From Haloarchaeobius iranensis (GTDB lineage Archaea; Halobacteriota; Halobacteria; Halobacteriales; Natrialbaceae): a stretch of DNA of 32,425 nucleotides. The notes under the pieces are model-generated. The model saw nothing but the letters and a program-made list of their open reading frames with translations. It was not told where the DNA came from and searched no databases. Where the stretch lies: NCBI RefSeq assembly GCF_900103505.1, contig NZ_FNIA01000029.1, forward strand, positions 1 through 32,425, read 5' to 3'. The position numbers were made by a program, and so were the translations under genes. Shown piece by piece: positions 15,255 through 22,742 of this stretch; position 1 is the stretch's first letter, and every line of letters starts with the position of its first letter.

Positions 15255-16145
15255 TTGTCGAGAGAAAAGAAAACTACCCGAAGAACTGTTATAAAACAGG
15301 TAAGTGCAGTTGGAACTGGAATATTTGGTGTTGGCAAAGCAGCGAGCATCGCGTCAGCAGCTCCCAGAGGACCGGACGAAGACGATAACACTGATGATCC
15401 AGGTGGCGGTGGCGACGCAAACTACGGAGAACATTCGATAGCGCGGTCCGCTGAATCAAACTTCATGGATGGTTCAGGAGTTAGTTACACTGCCGCAGGG
15501 AGCAGTTACAATATTTTGACAAATATACCGGAATGGGATTCCAGTATCGGTAAATATAGAGTGAACGTTCTCACAACCTCAGTTGCGTGTACGGGTTACG
15601 AGTTGGAGAACGGATCAACCGGGCATGAACGACTCTACAGGGGACAACACAGACTGATAGTAAACCATGATTATTCTAACCAGATATCCACGCAGGCGTA
15701 CGACGATGCTGAATGGGGAATCTCAACAATAAGTGATCACCAGACCGGCAGTTCACCGGGCAACGAGATCGCAGACTCGGTATATACGTTACTCTCGGGC
15801 TTTGGTGATTTTATTCCAACCTACTACGAGGCGATAGACCTCTACAACAGGCTCAATCAAGCGTATATCGACGGTGAAATAGATAAAACCTGGCTCGCAG
15901 AGAGCACCGGTCAGTCCCGGATGGGCCACATCGTGACATACAGACACGTGTATCCACCGCGGGAAGTATTGGGGACCGATTCGGTTAGCGTTTCTGTGAG
16001 GAACAAGCTTCACAATTCAATTTACGAGCCAGAAACAGACTGGACCGGGAACCGTGAACCGACGGACGTTTACGATCATACCCACGAATACGACCTGTAC
16101 GTACCGTACGCACCTGCCGACAGCAGTGTATCGAAGCGGAACTAA
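15255..16145 (+). CDS. Tat-exported, AT-rich secreted protein, halocin-like architecture (uncertain)
   Basis: A 296-residue protein with a twin-arginine leader (RR at 9-10 in TTRRTVIKQ, then a Gly/Ala/Ile hydrophobic stretch to about SASAA). An acidic Gly-rich linker follows (40-55), then a beta-rich part with one Cys (C112). Residues 171-204 form an amphipathic/hydrophobic helical section (ADSVYTLLSGFGDFIPTYYE). After a Trp at 213 come an aromatic strand (GHIVTYRHVYPP) and a Ser/Val strand (DSVSVSVRN). I know no name for it. The same order of parts occurs in the proteins at 19209 and 31435. The start is TTG; an ATG at 15250 is in another frame and reaches a stop after 14 codons, so a small start-region mutation is possible. 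DNA here is clearly AT-richer than its neighbours. The downstream membrane protein is a likely partner. Confidence 0.6.
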   Translation: MSREKKTTRRTVIKQVSAVGTGIFGVGKAASIASAAPRGPDEDDNTDDPGGGGDANYGEHSIARSAESNFMDGSGVSYTAAGSSYNILTNIPEWDSSIGKYRVNVLTTSVACTGYELENGSTGHERLYRGQHRLIVNHDYSNQISTQAYDDAEWGISTISDHQTGSSPGNEIADSVYTLLSGFGDFIPTYYEAIDLYNRLNQAYIDGEIDKTWLAESTGQSRMGHIVTYRHVYPPREVLGTDSVSVSVRNKLHNSIYEPETDWTGNREPTDVYDHTHEYDLYVPYAPADSSVSKRN

Positions 16146-16170
16146 TAGGGAGAAATACCAGCTAGCAACA

Positions 16171-16178
16171 AGAGGTAT
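16171..16178 (+). promoter_or_regulatory. Shine-Dalgarno-like site before islet membrane protein
   Basis: AGAGGTAT precedes the ATG at 16182, with GAGGT about six bases upstream. This is unlike the leaderless starts around it and supports translation from a shared mRNA with the gene before it. An AAATAC stretch at 16153-16158 could alternatively be its own TATA region. Confidence 0.45.
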
Positions 16179-16181
16179 AGA

Positions 16182-16967
16182 ATGAGTTATAAAAGAGCAA
16201 CTGTTCTCGTTTTAGTTGGTTTTGCGCTTATCCTGAATCCGTTCTATTTGTGGCCACATCATGGGGATGTTTCTTATTCTGTATCAACAAACGAGGTGCG
16301 GTCGGTCTCTGGGGACCCAATCAACGTGAGTACGCTTCCTCCCGAGACGGAAACCTTCGTGAAATCTCTGATTGAGCGCACTGAAGAGGGTGAAAGCGAA
16401 CAAGTAGTGTTCAAGGAGCGCTCAAGTATCCCTACAGATGGCCTCTCAGAGGCAGAGCCCTGGCCATTAGTTTCGCATAGTGGCGAAACGTATCGAATCG
16501 TCATTGAACAGGTGGAGCGTTCCCCACCATTACTCCCGGAGAACTGGATACTTCGAACCGCAATGGGAATGACTGGCTCCTTGCTCATCGCCCTCGGCGG
16601 AATTACTGCTATTACCGGGAGTAAAGAGCTGACTGCGAAGTCCTCGTGGGGCTGTGTCGGAATATGGGTTACAGTTCTTACCGGAACAGTAGCGTACGAT
16701 GGTGGAACACATGGACTCGGCCTCAGTACCGGGCTTGTGATCTTCGACCTACACGTGATTGGAGTACTCGCTCTCGTACTCCCGATGGTTGGAGTCGTCG
16801 CCGGTGTCGTCGTGCGGGGGTGGGGTACTGATATCACCTACGGTCCAGAGCAAATTCTCGTCATCGCGTTCATAGCAACAACGTTCGTATTGACTCTTCC
16901 CGGACTGTTAGTAGGCTATCTGTTCGGAGAATCAAATCAATCCGGATTGGTAGGTGGAGTAGATTAA
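16182..16967 (+). CDS. Five-helix membrane protein with extracellular domain, candidate immunity partner
   Basis: A 261-residue protein I cannot name. A first helix (7-25, LVLVGFALILNPFYLW) is followed by about 95 outward-facing residues (STLPPETETFVKSLIERT, then HSGETYRIVIEQVE) and four C-terminal helices at about 124-146, 152-172, 183-208 and 222-246. It begins 36 bases after the Tat-secreted protein gene on the same strand and shares its AT-rich composition, so the two probably moved and act together. In bacteriocin systems a polytopic membrane protein next to the toxin gene is often the immunity protein; here that is inference. Other options are a receptor or an anchoring protein. Confidence 0.6.
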   Translation: MSYKRATVLVLVGFALILNPFYLWPHHGDVSYSVSTNEVRSVSGDPINVSTLPPETETFVKSLIERTEEGESEQVVFKERSSIPTDGLSEAEPWPLVSHSGETYRIVIEQVERSPPLLPENWILRTAMGMTGSLLIALGGITAITGSKELTAKSSWGCVGIWVTVLTGTVAYDGGTHGLGLSTGLVIFDLHVIGVLALVLPMVGVVAGVVVRGWGTDITYGPEQILVIAFIATTFVLTLPGLLVGYLFGESNQSGLVGGVD

Positions 16968-17039
16968 CGAATCTCGGCGGTTGAAACCCAGAGATTCTGG
17001 ACGGGAGGCTACTTGACCCCCGCGTCCGAACCCCGAGCC

Positions 17040-18164
17040 ATGACCGACGACGCCTTCGAGCGACGCACACGCGCTTGCCAGCAGCGGCTCCGCGACGGCG
17101 CGGGTCACCTCGCCGTGCTGTTCCCGAGCCGGAACCTGTTCTACGCGACCGGCTTCGACGAGGAGCCACAGGAACGGCACCTGTTCCTGTTCGTCCCCCG
17201 CGAGGGCGACCCCGTCTTCCTCGTGCCGGCCCTCTACGGCTCCCAGGTCCGGGCCGAGAGCTGGGTCGAGGACGTGCGGACGTGGAGCGACGGCGACGAC
17301 CCCGTGGCGGCGGTCGAGAACGTCGTCGCAGACCTCGCCATCCCGGGCGACGGCCACGTCCTCGTCGACGACACGATGTGGGCGCTGTTCACGCAGGACC
17401 TCGAAGCCGCGCTGCCCGACGCGACGTTCGGACTGGCCAGCGCGGTGTTCGACGACCTTCGAATCCGGAAGGACGAGGCCGAACTCGACTGCCTGCGCCG
17501 GGCCGGCGAACTCGCGGACGAGGTGAGCGCCGCGGTCCGGCGCATGGGCGAGGACGCCGTCGGCTGGAGCGAGGCCGAACTCGCCGCCGAGATAGAATCA
17601 CGTCTCCTCTCTGGCGGCGGGGACTCACTCGCGTTCGACGTCATCGCCGGCTCCGGGCCGAACGGGGCGATGCCACACCACGCCCACGGCGACCGCGAGA
17701 TCGAACACGGGGACCCGGTCGTATTGGACTTCGGCGCGTACGTCGACGGCTACCCGGGCGACCAGACCCGGACCGTCGTGTTCGCGGGCGAGCCACCCGA
17801 GGGGTTCGCGGAGGTCCACGAGACGGTGCAGGCGGCGCTGGAGGCCGGGGTCGCGGCGGTCGAGCCGGGCGTGACCGCCGAGTCCGTCGACCGGGCCGCG
17901 CGCCAGGTCATCGACGACGCGGGCTACGGCGAGCAGTTCGTCCACCGGACCGGCCACGGCGTCGGCCTCGACGTGCACGAACCGCCGTACATCGTCGAGG
18001 GTAACGAGACGCGGCTGGAGCCCGGGATGGTGTTCTCGGTCGAGCCGGGCGTCTACATCGAGGGCGAGTTCGGCGTCCGCATCGAGGACCTCGTCGTCGT
18101 CACCGAGGACGGCTGCGAGCGGTTGAACGACTCGCCGCGGGGCTGGCGGCCGCCGGGCGAGTAG
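17040..18164 (+). CDS. M24B family Xaa-Pro peptidase (aminopeptidase P/prolidase-like)
   Basis: A 374-residue metallopeptidase that removes residues next to proline in small peptides. The N-terminal creatinase domain (SRNLFYATGF) precedes the pita-bread catalytic domain. All five metal ligands are present: Asp230 (VVLDFGAYVDGY), Asp241 (PGDQTRT), His306 (RTGHGVGLD), Glu335 (FSVEPGVY) and Glu349 (GVRIEDL). The enzyme should be cytoplasmic. The start is the ATG at 17040, with an AT-containing GGCTACTT near -30. It lies just after the first AT-rich islet and returns to high GC. Confidence 0.92.
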   Translation: MTDDAFERRTRACQQRLRDGAGHLAVLFPSRNLFYATGFDEEPQERHLFLFVPREGDPVFLVPALYGSQVRAESWVEDVRTWSDGDDPVAAVENVVADLAIPGDGHVLVDDTMWALFTQDLEAALPDATFGLASAVFDDLRIRKDEAELDCLRRAGELADEVSAAVRRMGEDAVGWSEAELAAEIESRLLSGGGDSLAFDVIAGSGPNGAMPHHAHGDREIEHGDPVVLDFGAYVDGYPGDQTRTVVFAGEPPEGFAEVHETVQAALEAGVAAVEPGVTAESVDRAARQVIDDAGYGEQFVHRTGHGVGLDVHEPPYIVEGNETRLEPGMVFSVEPGVYIEGEFGVRIEDLVVVTEDGCERLNDSPRGWRPPGE

Positions 18165-18192
18165 AGCCGGAGGGCGGCCCACGGGGGAACAG

Positions 18193-18198
18193 TAATAC
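18193..18198 (+). promoter_or_regulatory. TATA-like box for GNAT gene
   Basis: TAATAC lies 25-30 bases upstream of the acetyltransferase ATG (18223), spacing typical of a leaderless transcript. Confidence 0.5.
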
Positions 18199-18222
18199 CC
18201 CGCGGCCACGTCATATGTTACC

Positions 18223-18729
18223 ATGAAGTTCCGCCACGCCACCACGGACGACGTCCCGGAGATACTGCGCGTCGCGGAGCGGTCCTGGGAGCACGACTAC
18301 CCGGACATCCTGACCAGAGAGAGCGCCCGGGAGGCGGTCCACGAGTGGTACGACGCGGACCGGCTGGAGCTCGACGCCGTGACGGCCGACACCGCGCTCG
18401 TCGTCGCCATCGACGAGGCGGCGGACGAGGACGTCGCCGGCCCGGTCGTCGGCTTCGTCCACGGGGTCGTCGACGACGACACGGGCACCCTCCTCCGGGT
18501 GTACGTCGACCCCGACTACCGCGGGGCGGGCACCGGCCGCGCGCTCGTCGAGTACGCGATGGACGACTTCGGCACCCGCGGCGTCGAGCGCGTCGAGGCG
18601 ATGGTGCTCGTGGCGAACGAGCCCGGCAACGAGTTCTACGAGTCGCTGGGCTTCGAACTGGTCCAGCGCGCGACGACGACCATCGCCGGCGAGCCCTACG
18701 ACGAGAACATCTACCTGAAGCTGCTGTAG
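18223..18729 (+). CDS. GNAT family N-acetyltransferase
   Basis: A 168-residue acetyltransferase. The acetyl-CoA pyrophosphate loop reads YRGAGTGRALVEYA (from residue 99), preceded by the strand LLRVYVDPD and followed by MVLVANEPGNEFYESLGFE, the C-terminal motif B. It starts MKFRHATTDDVPEIL, a standard N-terminus. The substrate is unknown: protein N-termini, amino acids or small amines are all possible. The gene abuts the convergent lipoprotein gene with no gap. Confidence 0.88.
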   Translation: MKFRHATTDDVPEILRVAERSWEHDYPDILTRESAREAVHEWYDADRLELDAVTADTALVVAIDEAADEDVAGPVVGFVHGVVDDDTGTLLRVYVDPDYRGAGTGRALVEYAMDDFGTRGVERVEAMVLVANEPGNEFYESLGFELVQRATTTIAGEPYDENIYLKLL

Positions 18730-19149
18730 TCAGTCGGCTGGCGTGTCGGTGTCCCCGATGCAACAGCCCCCAAACGAGACGTTCAGCTCTCCCGAGTTCC
18801 GGTAGCCGACCATCGCCTCCTGTTCGGCCGGGTCGTCGGATGCGGTCTCCGAGACCGCCGCCCCCGTCTCGACGTCCTCGACCGTCACCTCGTACGGCGC
18901 TGGCGCGGCCGACCAATGCCGGTTCAGTTCGCTGAACTCGTCGGCACCGAGGTCGAACTCGCGGTTCGCGACCTGTTCCCCGTCTCGCTCGACCCGTACC
19001 CGGAGGCGATGCTCGCGGCTGTCGTGGTTGAGGACCATGCAGTTCTGCAGAACCGTCTCTGATTCTCCTGAATCACCGAAACAGCCACTCACGAGGACAC
19101 TGCTGCAGGTAGCGAGAAGAAATCCCCTTCGCGAATGAATACGAGGCAT
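18730..19149 (-). CDS. Small Tat-exported lipoprotein
   Basis: A 139-residue protein with a Tat leader (SRRGFLLATCSSVL) ending in a lipobox, VSGC (Cys23), so it should be anchored to the outer face of the membrane. The mature part looks like an immunoglobulin-type beta domain (HRLRVRVERDGEQVANREFDL, then PYEVTVEDVETG) and ends with two adjacent Cys (GGCCIGD). No enzyme motif is visible. It starts 59 bases downstream of the halocin-like gene on the same strand, and its leader region has the AT-rich start of that islet while the body is GC-rich. It may be cotranscribed and could protect the producer, but it may also be an unrelated resident gene. Confidence 0.75.
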   Translation of the reverse strand: MPRIHSRRGFLLATCSSVLVSGCFGDSGESETVLQNCMVLNHDSREHRLRVRVERDGEQVANREFDLGADEFSELNRHWSAAPAPYEVTVEDVETGAAVSETASDDPAEQEAMVGYRNSGELNVSFGGCCIGDTDTPAD

Positions 19150-19208
19150 ATAAAGTAACTTGATTAAGGTCTTTGGCCCTGTGGAGTAAAAAGGTTAGTT
19201 TCGATTTG

Positions 19209-20210
19209 TTATTCGTTTTTCGAGTCTTCCGTTCCCCTGATATCTGATATTACGAGACTCGGGTCTGCGTACTTGACAACTTTTCCATCGGCATCAGCGG
19301 AAAGTGTGGACGAGCGGGGAAGGTCTTCTTGATCGTATACTTCGAGGACAGCATCTCGACTCGGTACCCTTACTCCCTCTACTTCTGCTAATTCCACATC
19401 AGAAGAATCTTGATATGGGGGACAGGGATTTCCATCTGTCTGTAGCTCGAACTCTTGAGTCGTAATGGCAGAGTAGATTGTTGCCTCTGCATTGGCTCGG
19501 AATGTCACCTCTGAAGTTTCATTATTCGGTGCCTTCCATAGAACATGCATATAGTTCGAAGGTTCGGTCTGAGTACTCCAATAGTCCCATCCGAATCCGA
19601 CGGATTTCTGTACCGGCGGTTCGGGCTTGTCGTTGCTCATTGCATTAAGAACATCTATCGCAGCCACACCGACGGATACATAATTATTGAGAGTTGTTAC
19701 TGCGCCTTGAATCGCTGCAAGTGCCACATCCTCATCAATATATGGTAGTGGGCTCCCCTCAGCAGGAGTGCCACCAGCATAGACATCGTCGTCAAAATGA
19801 TTAGGATGAATTTCTGAATCATTGTTTGTTTGAACGACGGCCTCAACTCCGTGGCTGGTGAGTCCCACCGAGTCAACCGAGCAATCTTTGTCCTGCAACC
19901 GCCCCTTATATGTGTTGCTCATTACGAAATCGTGGAGCCGATAATCGAAGTTTGATCCACCAAGCGTACCCTTGTATATCAGCGAACTCCCAATATCACA
20001 GAGAGCTTCGTTCTGGCAATCAGACGGTGTTGTGGGACCAGTTGGAACAGCGTGATGTTCGTGAGCATTCTCTTGCCACACATACTCAGCGTTGGATGAA
20101 GCATTTCTCCCGTTTTCGACACTGTCTGCTTCGGCAGAGGAAGCTATCATTACAGGAACACTCATGGCTGCTGTCCGGCTTAGGAACTTCCGACGGTTGG
20201 TGCGAACCAT
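19209..20210 (-). CDS. Halocin H4-like Tat-exported protein (candidate antimicrobial)
   Basis: A 333-residue AT-rich gene product. The Tat leader has RR at 6-7 (NRRKFLSRTAAMSVPVMIA) and probable cleavage near residue 29. A beta-rich part with Cys65, Cys71 and Cys110 is followed by a central hydrophobic stretch (161-192). Then come GWDYW (207-211), an aromatic strand and turn (YMHVLWKAPNNETSEVTF), EGVRVP (278-283) and KYADP (313-317). From memory, halocin H4 of Haloferax mediterranei has a similar length, Tat leader, central hydrophobic core, a WDY motif, a YYVTFTAPDD-type strand, an EGxxRVP motif and a late ADP motif, in the same order. I have not aligned them. Protease, adhesin or surface protein roles are alternatives. 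It sits between an M24 gene and the lipoprotein gene. Confidence 0.6.
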   Translation of the reverse strand: MVRTNRRKFLSRTAAMSVPVMIASSAEADSVENGRNASSNAEYVWQENAHEHHAVPTGPTTPSDCQNEALCDIGSSLIYKGTLGGSNFDYRLHDFVMSNTYKGRLQDKDCSVDSVGLTSHGVEAVVQTNNDSEIHPNHFDDDVYAGGTPAEGSPLPYIDEDVALAAIQGAVTTLNNYVSVGVAAIDVLNAMSNDKPEPPVQKSVGFGWDYWSTQTEPSNYMHVLWKAPNNETSEVTFRANAEATIYSAITTQEFELQTDGNPCPPYQDSSDVELAEVEGVRVPSRDAVLEVYDQEDLPRSSTLSADADGKVVKYADPSLVISDIRGTEDSKNE

Positions 20211-20243
20211 CAGCAGTATCTAATCAATACGATAGTATGAATC

Positions 20244-20258
20244 TTTATATATATATTA
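20244..20258 (-). promoter_or_regulatory. AT-rich promoter of halocin-like gene
   Basis: An alternating TATATATATAAAG tract on the minus strand lies about 34-48 bases upstream of the ATG (20210), inside a longer AT-only stretch. It is by far the strongest TATA-like element in the window and predicts a leader of roughly 10-15 bases. Confidence 0.55.
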
Positions 20259-20306
20259 AATAAAATTTAATATTTTGCTAGATTATAAGATTTCTCCAAA
20301 TAATTG

Positions 20307-21575
20307 CTAATATTCTATGACGGTTATCTCCTCGACGGGCCACTGGCTCAGCACCTCGACGCCGTCCTCGCGGACGACGACCATCTCCTCGACGCGGACG
20401 CCCTGGCGGTCCGCGGGCTCCATCGTCTCGACGGCCATCGTCATGCCCTCCTCTATCTCGATGGGGTGGTCGGGCGAGAGGCCGCGCCAGATGAGCGGGA
20501 CCTCGTAGAGCTGCAGCCCCAGCCCGTGGGCCCAGTGGTTCGTCGTCATCTGCCAGTGGTCGGTCGCGCCGTACCAGTCGGCGTGCTCGCCCTCCATGTC
20601 GGGGAAGCCCTTGCAGATCTCGTCGGTCGTCGCGCCGGGCTCGATGCGGTCGAGCACGTCGTAGAGGTTGTCGACGGCCGTCTCGTAGGCGTCCTGCTGG
20701 GCCTGGGTCGGCTCGCCGAGGGAGAACGTGCGGTAGTAGCAGGAGCGGTAGCCGAGGTAGCCGATGTTGTAGAAGTCGGCGTAGACGATGTCACCCGGCC
20801 GCATCATCCGGTCGGTCGTGTTCGCCTGGTGCTTCGGCCAGGTGTTCGGGCCGCTCGTGACGTAGCCGCCCTGTGCCATCGCGCCGTGGCGCCAGATCTC
20901 GCGCACCGCGTCACCCCAGACCTCGGACTCGCGCTTGCCCGGTGCGGCGTTCTCGACGATCTGCTGGAAGCCGGCCTCGCAGATGGACGCGACCATGCGG
21001 AGGCACTCGATCTCGTCCTCGGTCTTGATCTTCCGGGCGTCGTGCATCAGGTCGACGCACTCCTTCGTCCGCACGTCGACGCCGTTGTTCTCGAACGCGT
21101 CGATGAGGCCCATGTTGCCCACGTCGAGGCCCATCGCCTCCTTGTGGACGCCGTACTCCTCCATCGCCTCGTAGACGAGGTCCGCCATCTTCTGCTTGAG
21201 CCAGCTCCGTGCCGAGTCCCGGCCGGACGCCCGCGGGACGTTTCCCAGACCGGGGCAGGCGTACCGGATGTCGTCGAGCCACGGACAGTTGAAGCGCTGG
21301 TTGCTCGCGTGGTCGGCGGTGTCCCAGTGGACGATGTCGCCGTCCTCGGTGAGCAGGGTGTAGTGGTCCGCGCCGGAGCCGCCGGTCATCGCCAGGCCGG
21401 TGACGTAGCGGATGTTCGGGTCCGAGACCAGCAGCATCGAGCCCATCTCCGACTCTTCGAGACGGGCGAGCGCCTTCGCGTAGCGCTCCTCCCGGAGCCG
21501 CTTCACGTCGATGCGTTCCTCCCAGTCGACCGCCTGGGTTCCCCGCGTTCCCTCCATGAACGAGCGTTCGTACAT
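20307..21575 (-). CDS. M24 family pita-bread metalloenzyme with altered metal site
   Basis: A 422-residue M24 protein, longer than ordinary prolidases and starting MYERSFMEGTRG. The catalytic domain keeps Asp267 (VYADFYN), His350 (HWAHGLGLQ), Glu383 (AVETMEP) and Glu396 (GVRVEEM). In the stretch aligning with GYxSDxTRTF of active peptidases it reads GYRSCYYRTF, so Cys279 replaces the second bridging Asp. Non-peptidase members of this fold include creatinase, ectoine hydrolase and the DMSP lyase DddP. Length and the altered site suggest such a role, but I cannot choose among them. The ATG at 21575 is preferred over a TTG or ATG further upstream. It lies upstream of the halocin-like gene on the same strand but has different base composition. 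Confidence 0.82.
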   Translation of the reverse strand: MYERSFMEGTRGTQAVDWEERIDVKRLREERYAKALARLEESEMGSMLLVSDPNIRYVTGLAMTGGSGADHYTLLTEDGDIVHWDTADHASNQRFNCPWLDDIRYACPGLGNVPRASGRDSARSWLKQKMADLVYEAMEEYGVHKEAMGLDVGNMGLIDAFENNGVDVRTKECVDLMHDARKIKTEDEIECLRMVASICEAGFQQIVENAAPGKRESEVWGDAVREIWRHGAMAQGGYVTSGPNTWPKHQANTTDRMMRPGDIVYADFYNIGYLGYRSCYYRTFSLGEPTQAQQDAYETAVDNLYDVLDRIEPGATTDEICKGFPDMEGEHADWYGATDHWQMTTNHWAHGLGLQLYEVPLIWRGLSPDHPIEIEEGMTMAVETMEPADRQGVRVEEMVVVREDGVEVLSQWPVEEITVIEY

Positions 21576-21656
21576 GGGAGGTGCTACCGGCAGTAGGCTT
21601 ATCAAACTACGGGCGTTCCCCGGCCCCTGCTGTCATTTCCCACGGTTCGAACAAAG

Positions 21657-21662
21657 CTTATG
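21657..21662 (+). promoter_or_regulatory. TATA-like box for Spo0M-like gene
   Basis: CTTATG lies 26-31 bases upstream of the ATG at 21688, consistent with leaderless transcription. Confidence 0.5.
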
Positions 21663-21687
21663 TTCCAGGGTGCGAATCTCCTGAAAC

Positions 21688-22416
21688 ATGAAGCGCGTGC
21701 TCTCCAGCGTCGGCATCGGCTCCGCAACCGTCGACACCATCCTCCCCGACAGCTCGTTCGTCCCCGGCGAGACCGTCGAGGCGACCGTCGAGGTCGAGGG
21801 CGGCTCCTCCGAGCAGGAGATCGAACAGCTCAACTTCGCGCTCGTGACCAGGTACCGCGGGGACGAGGGGTACGAGCAGTCGGTGTTCGAGCGGTTCACG
21901 GTCGCCGAGGCGTTCACCATCGGCGAGGGCGAGCGGCGGGAGATCCCGGTCGAGTTCACCATCCCGTACGGGGCCCCGCTCACGAAGAGCGGTGTGAAGG
22001 TCTGGCTCAAGACCGGGCTGGACATCGACTGGGCCCTCGACCCCAAGGACAAGGACCACATCGAGGTGGGGGCCGACGAGCGCATGGCGGCCCTGTTCGA
22101 GGCCGTCGAGGACCTCGGCTTCGGCTTCCACAGCTCCGAGGTCGAACGCACCCGGTTCGGCCACTCGCACCCGTTCGCCCAGGAGTTCGAGTTCCGGCCG
22201 CGCTCCGGCCCGTTCACCGGCGACCTCGACGAACTGGAGCTCATCTGTGCGCCGACCCCCGACGCGGTGCAGGTCCACCTCGAGATCGACCGTCGCGGAG
22301 GGCTGCTCTCCGAGATGGCCGAAACCGACGAGTCCCGGGACAGCTTCCGGTTCGACGGCACCGACACGGACAGCATCCGGTCGGAGCTCCGACGCCGCAT
22401 CGAACGCCACGCCTGA
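21688..22416 (+). CDS. Spo0M-like (arrestin-fold) protein
   Basis: A 242-residue protein of the SpoOM family, named for the Bacillus sporulation-control protein. The N-terminus MKRVLSSVGIGSATVDTIL and the strand pattern FVPGETVEATVEVEGG, then IPVEFTIPYGAPLT and VWLKTGLDIDWALDPKDKD, are characteristic of its two arrestin-like beta sandwiches. Archaea do not sporulate, and the role in haloarchaea is unknown; scaffold or membrane-stress functions have been suggested for the family. It lies divergent from the M24 gene, with 112 bases between starts. Confidence 0.88.
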   Translation: MKRVLSSVGIGSATVDTILPDSSFVPGETVEATVEVEGGSSEQEIEQLNFALVTRYRGDEGYEQSVFERFTVAEAFTIGEGERREIPVEFTIPYGAPLTKSGVKVWLKTGLDIDWALDPKDKDHIEVGADERMAALFEAVEDLGFGFHSSEVERTRFGHSHPFAQEFEFRPRSGPFTGDLDELELICAPTPDAVQVHLEIDRRGGLLSEMAETDESRDSFRFDGTDTDSIRSELRRRIERHA

Positions 22417-22467
22417 GGCTGCCTCGGTCGCGACGGTCCCCTGACACCCGCGACCTTGCCGACTGGA

Positions 22468-22476
22468 ACCTTTTTC
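22468..22476 (+). promoter_or_regulatory. T-rich TATA-like element
   Basis: ACCTTTTTC lies about 25-32 bases upstream of a GTG at 22500 that opens a frame running into the VOC gene. It is a possible promoter for that frame, or for a short leader ahead of the VOC gene. Confidence 0.35.
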
Positions 22477-22499
22477 CGCCCCGGCGGCGTGTACTCCGT

Positions 22500-22742
22500 G
22501 TGATACCATCTACGAGCGGCATCGCTCTCCAGCCGGAGTTCGACCCCGGCCCGAGCGGCATCGAGGTCGCGTTCAACCTCGGTGGTTCGGCGGGATCGGC
22601 GTTCCTGACGACGCTCGTCGTCGGCGGCATCGTCTCCTTCGCTATCGGTGCGGCCGGCTTCGGTGCGGGACTGGCTCGACTGACCCGAACGCCTGCCGGC
22701 ACCCGAATTGGTTTGTCACCGTCGCGCGTGTTTGTCGACCAC
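22500..22742 (+). other. Possible membrane-protein remnant in frame with the VOC gene
   Basis: This 326-base gap between the Spo0M and VOC genes is not empty. From GTG 22500 an 81-codon stretch reads without a stop into the VOC ATG. It includes a Gly-rich lead (PGPSGIEVAFNLGGSAGSAF) and one membrane helix (LTTLVVGGIVSFAIGAAGFG). This looks like the beginning of a haloarchaeal small membrane protein that has lost its end, or an N-terminal extension of the VOC protein. The first is more likely because VOC epimerases are soluble. Confidence 0.35.

Noticed and set aside
17040-21575. Two M24 enzymes flanking the islets as processing peptidases for the halocin-like proteins
   Set aside because: M24 enzymes act on short peptides or small molecules in the cytoplasm, both genes are GC-rich like the background, and no coupling to the islet genes is visible.
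20304-21596. Open frame antisense to the M24 enzyme
   Set aside because: It is fully contained opposite a well-supported gene and has only low-complexity Val/Leu/Asp/Arg content.
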